Assembly (NCBI GenBank): GCA_000174895.1
Contig: ACOK01000115.1
Span: forward strand, 88,667-152,666
DNA length: 64,000 nt
Reading direction: 5' to 3'
Origin: Ruminococcus flavefaciens FD-1
GTDB lineage: Bacteria > Bacillota > Clostridia > Oscillospirales > Ruminococcaceae
Part shown: one piece after another, positions 9,202 through 17,895 of the stretch
How the letters are laid out: each line of letters opens with the position of its first letter
Numbering within the stretch: position 1 is the first letter of the stretch
Position numbers and translations under genes: made by a program
Notes under the pieces: model-generated
What the model saw: only the letters and a program-made list of their open reading frames with translations
The model's database searches: none
Told to the model about the DNA's origin: nothing

Positions 9202-9230
9202 AGTATACAATAAAAACGACGAGAAATCAA
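9202..9230 (-). promoter_or_regulatory. Promoter of the lipoprotein gene
   Basis: On the minus strand TTGATT (9225-9230) and TATACT (9202-9207) are 17 bp apart, about 45 bases before the start codon. Confidence 0.6.
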
Positions 9231-9285
9231 TATATGAAATATGAATCAACATTTCAAAACTGTAACATTCCGCAACATTAAACGA

Positions 9286-9314
9286 AGGACAAATGCTTGC
9301 TGATGGTATATAAT
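9286..9314 (+). promoter_or_regulatory. Promoter of the small membrane protein gene
   Basis: TATAAT at 9309-9314 has a weak -35 (AGGACA, 9286-9291) at 17 bp. Transcription would give a 60-base leader before the ATG at 9384. Confidence 0.45.
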
Positions 9315-9383
9315 AAGATCATGGAAACGGGGAGAACCCCGAACAGAAACGAAAATCTTATTTACCGAAAGGAAGTATTTATT

Positions 9384-9608
9384 ATGAAAAAGTCAACAAA
9401 GGTATTATTCAACGCATACAAGGTCATCTTCGTACTTACAGCAATCGCAATGGTAGTTACATACGTTCGTGGACTTGTAAGCCCTACAGCTACAAACGCT
9501 GTGATCTCAGGAAATGACTGGTTCACTCTCGGATATATGTCAGTAGTTTATATGCTGATCGCTGAAAAGGAGAAAAATGCAAAACTTCAGAATGCTGAAA
9601 ATAATTGA
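9384..9608 (+). CDS. Small two-helix membrane protein
   Basis: This 74-residue protein (MKKSTKVLFNAYKVIFVLTA) has one clear hydrophobic helix (about residues 12-30) and a second weaker one (about 48-60), with a charged tail EKEKNAKLQNAENN. AAAGGAAG (9368-9375) precedes the ATG at 9384; an upstream in-frame start at 9297 lies inside the promoter. I do not recognise the family. It has its own promoter and a strong terminator, so it is expressed alone. Codon use is strongly biased (ctt, gta, aca), suggesting high expression. Confidence 0.65.
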   Translation: MKKSTKVLFNAYKVIFVLTAIAMVVTYVRGLVSPTATNAVISGNDWFTLGYMSVVYMLIAEKEKNAKLQNAENN

Positions 9609-9621
9609 ATATAAAGTTTAA

Positions 9622-9650
9622 GGCGGGTCATTATGACCCGCCTTTTGTTC
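9622..9650 (+). terminator. Rho-independent terminator
   Basis: A perfect 9-bp stem, GGCGGGTCA (9622-9630) and TGACCCGCC (9634-9642), has a 3-base loop and is followed by TTTTGTTC. It ends the small membrane protein transcript and faces the convergent gene at 9663. Confidence 0.9.
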
Positions 9651-9662
9651 AGTAAGTTCCGT

Positions 9663-11297
9663 TTAATGTATCACAATGCTTTCGTCGTTTTCAATGATCT
9701 CTTTGAGGTCAAGAATACCGTGTTCAAGCTTGAAATATCCTATCTCATCGATAGTTTCAAGTCCGAGATTCTTGCCGTCTATGAGGTCCTGTATGGTAAG
9801 ATTTACTGTTTCACCTCCCGAAAGCGTAAACTCCGGGTTTTCATTTCTTACTCCAATGATCTCGTCATAGTATCCGCAGCTGACATTTTCACCGTCCACA
9901 ATAGGCGTAGTCGAAAGATGGGAAAAATCATTGCTACCAAGTTCCGACAGATCGGATATATTTTTTATCGTAGAGTATGCAGAACCAGATGTGACCTTTT
10001 CTGTAATACAATCAAATGCCTTTTTAACTTCGATAAAAGAATCAAAATCGTATATAATGCTGTATTTGTCTTCTCCGGGCTTAGGATAGGGGTATCCGCA
10101 GACAGCCAGCTCATCGTTATAAAAAGCAGCTATCATTTCTAAAATTCTGTCATCAAGATCGGAATAATATCGGGAACGGAGGGAAAGGATCCTTGCAGAT
10201 GTGTTTTTATCTTCATAGTCAGCAGGATTTTTAGTGTATACAGCGATAATGTCGTCAGGATTTTTCGGGAATCTTCTTTCGTACTCTTCCTTTGTGAGAA
10301 ACAGCCTTAAAAACCTGCTCTTTGAGGATACTGTCATAGTTATCTGACTGTTGCAGTAATCCATAAGATAGTATTCATCCACTAACAGCAGATTCTGGTT
10401 ATATGCCTCAGCAAAGAAGTGAAGTTCGTTATCGATGACTCTTGCAGATGTCAGAAATTTGAAATTTTTAGTATCGTTATAGTATTTATTGAGCTTTTTC
10501 ATTTCTGCTTCCGCTGTTTTCTGAAGTTCTTCAAAGCAATCCATAAATTCGCCTGTCAGTTCAAGCTCTGTGAATTTCTGACAATAGGGAAGTCTGGGAT
10601 CGTGAACGCAGTACATAAAATCGATCCCTGATAATGAATCATAATCAACTATATCTGTCCATATGGTGATAGGTGTGCCCTCATCTGAAAACTCCATGAA
10701 TGTACGTACAGTATTTGAGATTATATCGAATCTGGTAACAAAGTGCAGTTCCTCGTCGGTATAGTCGATTTCAGGTATCTCTACCTTTTTCCTTTTCAGC
10801 TTATACGGAAATTTTATTTTCTTTGCCGCTGCTTTAGGTCTGCCCTTGTGGTGAATGATATCAAGTTCCTCAAAGCCTCTTTCGATAAGGCCGTCGTTGA
10901 TCTCCTCCACAGTCCTCGGTTTTTCATCATTTCCGATAAGCTCCATAAGAGCCTCATCTCGCTTCCAGCCCCTGACCAGTTCGTCCATTCCATAGTAATA
11001 AAGTCCGTCATTGGTCTCTGCGGCAGTTGCTCCCAGTACAGCGCAAATTGCTATTATGCAGTCACGTCTTTCCGTGGGCTTCTCTTTGTTTATGTACTTG
11101 CGGAATACCTCATAGCTAACACCTACCATGTCAGCGATGTCTCTTTTTTTCAGATCATGGCTGTTGGGTGTTGATTTAATTGCAGCTGAATTAAGTCTTT
11201 CAAGTTTTTCGTTAAAGAAATCTGAAAAAGAAGTCTTGGTAACGGGCATACGCTCTGGGATATCTTCTTCAATAGTTATATAGTCAGTAGTATTCAT
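9663..11297 (-). CDS. Large HTH-containing protein, function unknown
   Basis: 544 residues. An N-terminal Cro/CI-like helix-turn-helix (about residues 48-75: LKKRDIADMVGVSYEVFRKY) is followed by a basic linker (HKGRPKAAAKKIKFPYKLKRKK) and some 370 residues of unfamiliar alpha/beta sequence. This could be a sensor or enzymatic domain joined to a DNA-binding head. AAAGGAG precedes the ATG, and a good minus-strand promoter lies at 11339-11367. The gene is divergent from the serine recombinase at 11588 and might regulate it; that is inference from position. Confidence 0.6.
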   Translation of the reverse strand: MNTTDYITIEEDIPERMPVTKTSFSDFFNEKLERLNSAAIKSTPNSHDLKKRDIADMVGVSYEVFRKYINKEKPTERRDCIIAICAVLGATAAETNDGLYYYGMDELVRGWKRDEALMELIGNDEKPRTVEEINDGLIERGFEELDIIHHKGRPKAAAKKIKFPYKLKRKKVEIPEIDYTDEELHFVTRFDIISNTVRTFMEFSDEGTPITIWTDIVDYDSLSGIDFMYCVHDPRLPYCQKFTELELTGEFMDCFEELQKTAEAEMKKLNKYYNDTKNFKFLTSARVIDNELHFFAEAYNQNLLLVDEYYLMDYCNSQITMTVSSKSRFLRLFLTKEEYERRFPKNPDDIIAVYTKNPADYEDKNTSARILSLRSRYYSDLDDRILEMIAAFYNDELAVCGYPYPKPGEDKYSIIYDFDSFIEVKKAFDCITEKVTSGSAYSTIKNISDLSELGSNDFSHLSTTPIVDGENVSCGYYDEIIGVRNENPEFTLSGGETVNLTIQDLIDGKNLGLETIDEIGYFKLEHGILDLKEIIENDESIVIH

Positions 11298-11338
11298 GAT
11301 ATTCTCCTTTGGCCTTATTATCGTCTTAAGACAATACC

Positions 11339-11367
11339 ATTATAGCATCCCTTATACCTCAGGTCAA
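11339..11367 (-). promoter_or_regulatory. Promoter of the HTH protein gene
   Basis: Minus strand TTGACC (11362-11367) and TATAAT (11339-11344) are separated by 17 bp. Confidence 0.65.
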
Positions 11368-11386
11368 TGCGACCGGGATATTTTTA

Positions 11387-11425
11387 CCCCGTTTTTTCGG
11401 GGGATAATTGCCCCACTTTTCGGGG
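11387..11425. repeat. Tandem CCCC/GGGG hairpins in a divergent promoter region
   Basis: CCCCG-TTTTTT-CGGGG (11387-11402) is a 5-bp hairpin. It is followed by a second block, CCCC-ACTTTT-CGGGG (11411-11425). The GGGG of the first can also pair with the CCCC of the second across GATAATTG, so mutually exclusive folds are possible. The purpose is unknown. Confidence 0.5.
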
Positions 11426-11474
11426 AAGTAAGACCTGTACACGGCTACCGAGAACCTGCTCCTTGCGAATTTAG

Positions 11475-11500
11475 GGTGTGCCTGAGGCACACCTATTTTT
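11475..11500 (+). terminator. Terminator insulating the recombinase promoter
   Basis: A perfect 8-bp stem, GGTGTGCC (11475-11482) and GGCACACC (11486-11493), with a TGA loop is followed by TATTTTT. It stands immediately upstream of the recombinase promoter, where it would stop read-through from the left. Confidence 0.75.
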
Positions 11501-11504
11501 GTGC

Positions 11505-11533
11505 TTGACATCTCATACCGAATATGATACAAT
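11505..11533 (+). promoter_or_regulatory. Promoter of the serine recombinase
   Basis: TTGACA (11505-11510) and TACAAT (11528-11533) are 17 bp apart; the ATG is at 11588 after AAAGGAG. Confidence 0.75.
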
Positions 11534-11587
11534 GATATCACGATAATAATTATGATACTGGATAACATTGACAGAAAGGAGATAGCT

Positions 11588-13771
11588 ATGGACGATAAGC
11601 TGAAAATAGCAGGCTATTGTCGAATATCTGTAGACGAGGAGCTGGACAAGGACAACACCTCCATCGAGAACCAGAAAGCGCTCATCACCGACTACGTGAC
11701 GAGGACTTTTCCCAACGCTCAGCTTGATATATATGCTGACCGTGACCGTTCGGGATATACCTTTGAGCAGCGTGAGAGCTATCAGGAACTGCGGAAAAAG
11801 CTGTTCCGCCATGAGTACGACATCCTTATCATCAAGGACTTCTCACGTTTCTCACGACGCACCAGCCGTGGACTTGTTGAACTGGAAGACCTGCGTGATG
11901 CAGGTCTGCGTATAATTTCTATCGGCGACGGCATAGACTTTCCGACCTCTGACGAGTGGATGGCTATACAGTTCCGCTTTCTTGTTAACGAGATGCCTGT
12001 CACCGACACATCGAAGAAGGTCAAGGCGGTCATCAACAACCGCCAGAAAGAGGGAAAGTGGATATGCGCTGTGCCATACGGCTATGTCATGACCAATACC
12101 AAGACCATGAAATTCAGAGTGGACGAGCCGTCTGCTGAGATAGTCCGCAAGATCTTTCAGCTTTATTCCGACGGATGGGGCTACAAGAAGATCGCCAATT
12201 ACCTGACCGATCAGCATATCCCCACACCGAGAAAGACTGAGGAGATGCGTAAGGAAGCGGAAGGGGAGGAGTATGTTGCCCGTTCAAAGGATACGTGGAG
12301 CATCGTAACTATCAGCACCATCCTGAGCAACGATTTCTACATCGGCACTCTCCGTCAGCGCAAGTACCGCCGTAAGAAGATAAACGGCGGCGAAATGAAA
12401 CTGCATGAGACAGACCATATAGTTATGGAGAACAACCATGAAGCTATCGTGGATTACAGGCTGTTTGCGGCAGTTCAGGAGCAGATGAAAGAGCGCTCCA
12501 ACAAGAACTACCACGGTGTCAAGAAGTTCGAGAATATCTACACGGGACGGCTTTTCTGCGGCGACTGCGGAAGTCCCATGTTTGCCATGAGCAGAGGAGA
12601 TATCCCACAGGCTTACAGATGCGGAACTTATCACAGGCGAGGCACAAAGGGCTGTACTTCTCATCATATCCGTGTTGAAAAACTTGACGAGATGCTGAAA
12701 TCCTTTATTCTTAAAGTAAAGAACAATTCCGAGGATATGCTTGAAAGTCTGCAAAAGTCCATCGACAATGAGAAAAAGGAGACCTCGTCAAGCAAGGACG
12801 TTGTGGAAGTTCTCATGCAGAGGATGGAGGATGCAAAGACGGAAATGAAATTCCTCAGCCGTCAGCACGTAAAGGACCTTGCAAGGCATCCTGAGCAGGA
12901 GGATATGCTTGAGGAAGTGTATCAGGAGCAGGTGGCTGACATGATGAAGCAGATAGAGGGATTCCGCAATCAGATACAGCTTGCTACTGAAAAGCATAAT
13001 GCCATAGTCTCTGTCAACCGCACAGCAAGAACTGTAATGGAAGTGTTCGATGCGATTCTGAATAAGGATAAGCTGTCAAAGGCGGACGTGGACTTCATTA
13101 TCGAGCGCATAGATGTATACACCGACCATATCGATTTCAGACTGCGCTCTGACATAGATGCACTTCTGAAAACAGGCATTCCTGCTGAGCTTCAGAACGA
13201 AATGGCAGGAGCAAACGCAAATTTTAATTCAGGCACTAAGAAAACTGACTGCCTCACTACATTCGCCCATATTCCGTGGAAAAAGGGCGAAATTCTTAGT
13301 GTCAATGTTATCAGTGAGGGTGACCCGTTAGAAATATACACAAACAGCGAGGGAGAAGTGATCTTCAAGAAGTATTCTGCAATAAGCGAAATGAGCGAAA
13401 ATGCCTATTACGTGGCGGATATCATGTATAAGATCGCAGGATGCCCGGTGCTTGTGTTTGATAAAGATCATGTTGTGGCATCGGCAGGTGTACCTAAAAA
13501 GGAGTTCGCCGAAAGACGTGTCACAGGACAGCTTGAAGAACTGATGGAAAGCAGGGGACAGTATTTCTGTCCTGACGGTAAGACTAACAGCTTCTATCCT
13601 GCCGAGGGAGTTGACAGAACAGCTATTGCGGCTGTTCCGATAATCACAGCAGGAGATATATCGGGAGCAGTAGCGTTCCTTTCAAGTGAAAAGAATACAG
13701 AAGTAACTGATCTGCAAAAAAGCCTTATAAATGCGGCAGCACAGTTCCTTTCACGGCAGATCGAAGGTTGA
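11588..13771 (+). CDS. Large serine recombinase fused in frame to SpoVT C-terminal half
   Basis: 727 residues. The N-terminal resolvase domain has the catalytic Ser14 (GYCRIS) and the conserved IKDFSRFSR block. A Recombinase domain, a zinc ribbon (FCGDCGSPM ... YRCG ... GC) and a coiled coil (about residues 380-480) follow, as in integrases of mobile elements. From about residue 576 the sequence becomes GDPLEIYTNSEGEVIFKKYS and then a GAF domain ending AAQFLSRQIEG. This is the second half of the AbrB hairpin plus the complete sensor domain of sporulation regulator SpoVT. The start of a SpoVT (DNA-binding half) is missing. The simplest reading is insertion of an element into a spoVT-type gene, with the recombinase frame running into the 3' gene fragment. 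Recombinase/SpoVT_C fusions may be recurrent in this group. Confidence 0.85.
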   Translation: MDDKLKIAGYCRISVDEELDKDNTSIENQKALITDYVTRTFPNAQLDIYADRDRSGYTFEQRESYQELRKKLFRHEYDILIIKDFSRFSRRTSRGLVELEDLRDAGLRIISIGDGIDFPTSDEWMAIQFRFLVNEMPVTDTSKKVKAVINNRQKEGKWICAVPYGYVMTNTKTMKFRVDEPSAEIVRKIFQLYSDGWGYKKIANYLTDQHIPTPRKTEEMRKEAEGEEYVARSKDTWSIVTISTILSNDFYIGTLRQRKYRRKKINGGEMKLHETDHIVMENNHEAIVDYRLFAAVQEQMKERSNKNYHGVKKFENIYTGRLFCGDCGSPMFAMSRGDIPQAYRCGTYHRRGTKGCTSHHIRVEKLDEMLKSFILKVKNNSEDMLESLQKSIDNEKKETSSSKDVVEVLMQRMEDAKTEMKFLSRQHVKDLARHPEQEDMLEEVYQEQVADMMKQIEGFRNQIQLATEKHNAIVSVNRTARTVMEVFDAILNKDKLSKADVDFIIERIDVYTDHIDFRLRSDIDALLKTGIPAELQNEMAGANANFNSGTKKTDCLTTFAHIPWKKGEILSVNVISEGDPLEIYTNSEGEVIFKKYSAISEMSENAYYVADIMYKIAGCPVLVFDKDHVVASAGVPKKEFAERRVTGQLEELMESRGQYFCPDGKTNSFYPAEGVDRTAIAAVPIITAGDISGAVAFLSSEKNTEVTDLQKSLINAAAQFLSRQIEG

Positions 13772-13801
13772 CGATAATTCCACGAATAAACCGTAATGCA
13801 G

Positions 13802-13838
13802 CCATAGTGTTTCTGATGTACGGTCAGAAACACTATGG
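13802..13838. terminator. Strong hairpin terminator
   Basis: A perfect 15-bp stem (13802-13816 with 13824-13838) and 7-base loop follow the recombinase/spoVT stop by 30 bases. The following CATTTGTG is a weak T tract. It probably is the native spoVT terminator. Confidence 0.75.
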
Positions 13839-13846
13839 CATTTGTG

Positions 13847-13875
13847 TTGACAGAACTTCAATGCAGTGCTATAAT
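13847..13875 (+). promoter_or_regulatory. Consensus promoter
   Basis: TTGACA (13847-13852) and TATAAT (13870-13875) are separated by exactly 17 bp, directly after the terminator. It drives the two small genes at 13911 and 14392. Confidence 0.85.
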
Positions 13876-13910
13876 TGTACTAACATTAATTGGAATGGGA
13901 GGGGAGAAAA

Positions 13911-14339
13911 ATGAGAGTGTCCATGACATTTGATCAGATGTTTGATTATTTATCTGATTTTTTTGAAACTGTCGAATGGAGTAAGAGTACACTTACAGAA
14001 GTGGGAAATACTCTGATCCGAAGAATCGCTTTTGACAGTGATCCTGACAATAAAAAACTGACAGATCATTTATATGATCAGCGTAAAACAGTTGCGGCTA
14101 TGATCAACGCATTGTATACTCTTGTTCAATTCCATACTGATATTGAGAAGTGCCTTGATTATACATCAATAATTCCGTATATAAAAACATACAACGAGGA
14201 ATGCACCGATGCGATACTCTATCTCCTTGCGTGTACAGGAAATATGGAGTATATGGAAATAATAGAAAAGGAAGCCTCTCGCTTTCCGGATATTCCGATT
14301 GAAGAATACAGAAAAGAACTGAAATTCAGATGTGAGTAA
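13911..14339 (+). CDS. Hypothetical helical protein
   Basis: A 142-residue, largely helical and acidic protein with no motif I recognise. GGGAGGGGAG (13897-13907) just upstream decides for the ATG at 13911 over the TTG at 13890. It is the first gene after a consensus promoter and lies 52 bases before the next gene in the same direction, so the two are likely co-transcribed. No signal peptide or membrane segment. Confidence 0.65.
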   Translation: MRVSMTFDQMFDYLSDFFETVEWSKSTLTEVGNTLIRRIAFDSDPDNKKLTDHLYDQRKTVAAMINALYTLVQFHTDIEKCLDYTSIIPYIKTYNEECTDAILYLLACTGNMEYMEIIEKEASRFPDIPIEEYRKELKFRCE

Positions 14340-14391
14340 TGCTGATTTATCTAAGAAAAAGATATGGCAGTAAAAAATAAAGGTGAATGAT

Positions 14392-15048
14392 ATGAACAGG
14401 GAATGGTCAGAACTCAATAAAACGTTTCAGCAGCAGATAAAAAAAGAAGCAACATTCAGACAGGGGATAGAAACACTTCTGGATCTGCGTGAACAGCTTA
14501 TAGATGTTGTGCTGTCTTTCAGAAAAGAATTGAACAGGGAAGAATTCAATGCCATGCCTTTTATAAATGCGGACGGGTATCACAGCAAGACAGTAGCATA
14601 TTCCATATGGCATATCTTCCGGATCGAAGATATAGTTGCTCATACTCTCATTAATGATGATGAGCAGATCCTTTTTGCGTCTGATTACATGGAGCGAATA
14701 AAAGCTCCGCTGATAACAACAGGAAATGAACTTGTTGGCAAGGAAATAGCAGAATTTTCCGCACAGCTTGTGCTGGATGAACTGTATAACTATGCCATTG
14801 AAGTCATGACGAGCACAAAAGCCATGCTGGAGAATTTGGCTTTTGGTGAGCTGAAAAACAAAATATCCGTTCAGCGAAAAGATAAACTTATGTCTTTGAA
14901 TGTGGTAAGCAGCGATGAAAAAGCAGCGTGGCTGGTGGATTATTGGTGCGGTAAGGACGTAGGCAGACTTCTTCGTATGCCATTTTCAAGACATTGGATC
15001 ATGCATATAGAAGCGAGTCTGCGTATCATAGCAAAGCTAAGGAAATGA
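14392..15048 (+). CDS. DinB-superfamily-like protein
   Basis: 218 residues, all-helical. The spacing of conserved His residues (SIWHIFRIEDIVAH in the middle and RHWIMHIEASLRI near the C-terminus) resembles the metal-binding four-helix bundle of the DinB/YfiT superfamily, whose members are metal-dependent thiol transferases or hydrolases. AAAGGTG (14376-14382) supports ATG 14392 rather than the upstream GTG. It probably shares the promoter at 13847. The family call rests on the His pattern only. Confidence 0.5.
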   Translation: MNREWSELNKTFQQQIKKEATFRQGIETLLDLREQLIDVVLSFRKELNREEFNAMPFINADGYHSKTVAYSIWHIFRIEDIVAHTLINDDEQILFASDYMERIKAPLITTGNELVGKEIAEFSAQLVLDELYNYAIEVMTSTKAMLENLAFGELKNKISVQRKDKLMSLNVVSSDEKAAWLVDYWCGKDVGRLLRMPFSRHWIMHIEASLRIIAKLRK

Positions 15049-15213
15049 AAGTGACGGTTGATGCAGCGCATACTGTGAGTGCTTAGCTTTGTCAATGTGC
15101 CGCAAACAACGCTATATAGCGGTTCTTTATAGGCTTCGATTGTCCAATATGTGTATTTTATAATGGGAAAGAAAAGATTCTATTGTTAAAATAAAAAAAT
15201 ATCTCGAAAACTA

Positions 15214-15242
15214 TTGACAATCAGAAATATACATGATATAAT
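15214..15242 (+). promoter_or_regulatory. tRNA promoter
   Basis: TTGACA (15214-15219) and TATAAT (15237-15242) with a 17-bp spacer, 36 bases before the mature tRNA start. Confidence 0.85.
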
Positions 15243-15278
15243 AATTAAGTCGTATGACAGAGATGACAAATGAAAGAT

Positions 15279-15355
<77 letters not shown>

Positions 15356-15360
15356 GAAAA

Positions 15361-15398
15361 ATCCCCGAAACTAAGCTGTTTCGGGGATTACTTATTTT
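15361..15398 (+). terminator. tRNA terminator
   Basis: An 11-bp perfect stem (15361-15371 with 15378-15388), loop TAAGCT, then TACTTATTTTTA. Confidence 0.85.
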
Positions 15399-15679
15399 TA
15401 GCGTATTTTTGATTTGACCCCTTTTGACCCCTTAACTTAAAAATGATGTGTCGGGAGCAGGTTTAGCAGCCTGCTCCTTTTGCATTTTTTGAATAGTGTG
15501 ACTTAAAAAAGCATTACATAATATATAATAGTGATTTATTATGTAATATTGGGATATGTAAATATTCTTTCCCTATTCTATCGCCTAATATCAGGTGGTG
15601 TTTTTTATATTATAGAATTATTTGTTAACTGAGGCTAACGAGATTTTCAAAACAACGTATATTAGCCAATTACATAAGT
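15399..15679. other. Non-coding stretch after the tRNA, with second terminator
   Basis: No gene is visible. TTGACCCC occurs twice, ten bases apart, at 15414-15431. A second strong terminator (GGAGCAGG 15454-15461, CCTGCTCC 15470-15477, then TTTTGCATTTTTT) follows. The junction with the following AT-rich island lies here, so this may be an old attachment site, but I find no second copy of the tRNA 3' end in the window. Confidence 0.5.
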
Positions 15680-16711
15680 CTATCCTACACTGATTCGATT
15701 GTCTGAATCTCGGATTAGTGGATATTTTTTACATAAATCTTTGGCTAAATCGAAACTATCCTTTTTTGAAAAAACGCACCTAAAACAATGGGCTACTTGA
15801 TTCTGATTGTAATAATCAACTTGCTCTTTGTGATTTAAAATTTCAAAGGTACGATCTTGATGGATATGCGAATACCATTTTGGGTCATAAAGAGCAATAA
15901 GCAGCTTGGGAGAGATGGGAAAAACAATCTCTATTCCCTCTGAATTTAAACCACTATAAGTCATAAATTTATCTTTTTTATGAGGTATTGATATTATAGG
16001 AGTGTCCGAAGTATAAAATGGATTGTCAGTCTTGTTTATATACATTACCCAAATATGCTTTAAAAGAGTGTCTGCTATGTGTAAAGTTGATTCTTCATCT
16101 AATAGCATGCTTAAGTGTTGTAATTTGATATAGTCTTTGTTTGCTTGAATATCAAAGTATTCTTTTGGAAGAGCATCTTCGTTATCCATTTGCTGCTTAT
16201 ATAAAAGCGTTTGCATAGTTTTTTCAACAGTTTGATTGACGGTATCTCTAAATGTTTTTGTTCTGATAATTTGAATAGCCATAAAAAATGCTAAATTGGC
16301 TTTTTCAACTTCTGAAAATGGAGCACAGTTGTCGATAACCCATTGATTGCCATCGTAACTTTTCGTAATTATCTTTTTTAGCAGCGGACTATACTCACTT
16401 TCAATTCTTCCTAAAAAGTCTTTTTCTATATGTTTTGGGTTGAGTATTGTTGCTACTATAGTATCCCAATCATCAATTCCCGTAATCTCTTTTAAATCAT
16501 TTTTTAGTCTTTCTTTTTTATCTGGAGATACGCCTGATATAATTTTCTCATAATCAACATCATAAAAATAGTTTTCATGGGCTATCTCTTCTTTTTTTTG
16601 ACATCTTGTGTCCATTGTTTTTTTATCAAAAACATGAATGCGTTTATTATCATTTTCAAAGTTTTCTAGATAGCAACGTGGTACAAAATGTTCTTTTTTG
16701 GTATCAGCCAT
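15680..16711 (-). CDS. DUF4238 protein
   Basis: 343 residues starting MADTKKEHFVPRCYLENF, the typical HxVPRxYLxxF opening of DUF4238, with later HIWVMYINKTDNPFYTSDTP (the F-Y-T-S-D-x-P block of that family). Function is not established; such proteins are often in genomic islands. The gene is AT-rich compared with its left neighbours and single. A minus-strand promoter may be TTGACG (16855-16860) with TACCAT (16832-16837). It is convergent with the tRNA unit. Confidence 0.75.
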   Translation of the reverse strand: MADTKKEHFVPRCYLENFENDNKRIHVFDKKTMDTRCQKKEEIAHENYFYDVDYEKIISGVSPDKKERLKNDLKEITGIDDWDTIVATILNPKHIEKDFLGRIESEYSPLLKKIITKSYDGNQWVIDNCAPFSEVEKANLAFFMAIQIIRTKTFRDTVNQTVEKTMQTLLYKQQMDNEDALPKEYFDIQANKDYIKLQHLSMLLDEESTLHIADTLLKHIWVMYINKTDNPFYTSDTPIISIPHKKDKFMTYSGLNSEGIEIVFPISPKLLIALYDPKWYSHIHQDRTFEILNHKEQVDYYNQNQVAHCFRCVFSKKDSFDLAKDLCKKYPLIRDSDNRISVG

Positions 16712-17114
16712 AAAAGCACCGCCTTTTATAAAAGATTATTGATGATTTTGTATAACCGAGAATCCGTGATGTTGTCATAGTTTTCAACATCCGTAGAAAA
16801 TTGCAAATGCTTAGTTTTTTCTGTTAATAATATGGTATCATAAAATGATTATTACGTCAAGCAAAGTTGCAATTACAACTGAATATAAGAAGAGGAAACC
16901 TAACGGCTGCCATTAATCTTTATATGCTTTTAGTGCTAATAAATATTGTAAATGCTTTTTAGGTGTGTTATAATTTGAATATCAAGATGACAGTGGAATT
17001 GTCAAGAAATGTGCAGTCAGAGAATACCCAAAATCTTGGATAGGCATGAGTCATGTGGCGTGCTGAGACGACTCGATTGTAGTTCTTAGTGCCACAGGTG
17101 GGAGACCGCCTTCA
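16712..17114. other. Intergenic, probable recombinase debris
   Basis: No intact gene. The last 60 bases before 17115 read as out-of-frame fragments leading into the truncated recombinase. The segment next to 16711 is AT-rich and likely holds the DUF4238 promoter. Confidence 0.45.
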
Positions 17115-17837
17115 TTGAAGCTGTTGATGACACGCAGATCTTCGCTGAGAAAAAAGAGTGATAAGTGTGTCACTGCACAAGGAAAATACTCGGGCAAATA
17201 TGCTCTGACAGAGATAATGGTATGCGGCGAATGTGGCTCAGCATATAGGAGACAGACATGGAATATCCTCGGCAGAAAATGCCTGGTATGGCGATGTGTA
17301 AGCAGATTTGATAACGGTACCAGATATTGCAAACAATCACCATCACTTCACGAAAATAAGCTCCATAAAGCAATACTGTCAGCAATTAATGAGTACTATG
17401 ACTGCAAGGATAGTATAAAAGAGCTGCTGAAAAGCAATGTGGAACAAGCAATGGCAGGTGTAAGTCTAAAAGAAACAAAGGAGATTCAGAAAAGGGTTCG
17501 AGAGATCGATGATGCCCGAAATGATTACATCACCCTAATAGCAGCCGGTACTATGGATGAAGAAGCACTGGACGAACAGTTCCAAAAGTTCTATACTGAG
17601 GAACAGGAACTTAATTCAAGACTGAAGGCTCTGGAAGAAAACAATAGTATCGACAATAATAAGAGGTCTCGGATAACTCAGGCGCTCCAGAATATAGACA
17701 GTAGCTCCTGTGAGTTGACAGAATACAATGATATGCTGGTCAGAAAGCTGATAGAGTGCATAAAGGTCAACAGTAAAACCGAAATAACGATAATCTTCAA
17801 AGGTGGAATGGAAGTTATAGTCCCTGTTGAGAAGTGA
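17115..17837 (+). pseudogene. 3' remnant of a large serine recombinase
   Basis: About 235 residues matching the C-terminal part of a large serine recombinase: RRSSLRKKSDK, then a zinc ribbon (MVCGECGSAYRR ... WRCVSR ... YCKQSP), a coiled coil and a final beta hairpin (TEITIIFKGGMEVIVPVEK). The resolvase catalytic domain and most of the Recombinase domain are missing, and no good ribosome binding site or start is present. It marks an old mobile-element boundary in the island after tRNA-fMet. It is not a fragment of the recombinase at 11588; the zinc-ribbon sequences differ. Confidence 0.85.
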
Positions 17838-17851
17838 ATGATGATAATAGT

Positions 17852-17885
17852 AATGCCGAGGTAAACACCTCGGCATTACTCATTT
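17852..17885. terminator. Bidirectional terminator
   Basis: AATGCCGAGG (17852-17861) and CCTCGGCATT (17868-17877) form a perfect 10-bp stem between the recombinase remnant and the convergent gene at 17896. Confidence 0.75.
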
Positions 17886-17895
17886 ATACATATTA

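Noticed and set aside
9633..10142. Plus-strand frame of 169 codons opposite the HTH protein gene
   Set aside because: It lies antisense inside a long gene with its own promoter and ribosome binding site, and its composition is that of a complementary-strand shadow.
15399..15679. Integration site at the initiator tRNA
   Set aside because: An AT-rich island with a recombinase remnant follows, but no duplicated tRNA end was found, so it is not listed as an attachment site.
17115..17837. Functional short recombinase
   Set aside because: The catalytic domain is absent and the start region is out of frame with preceding homology, so it is a remnant.
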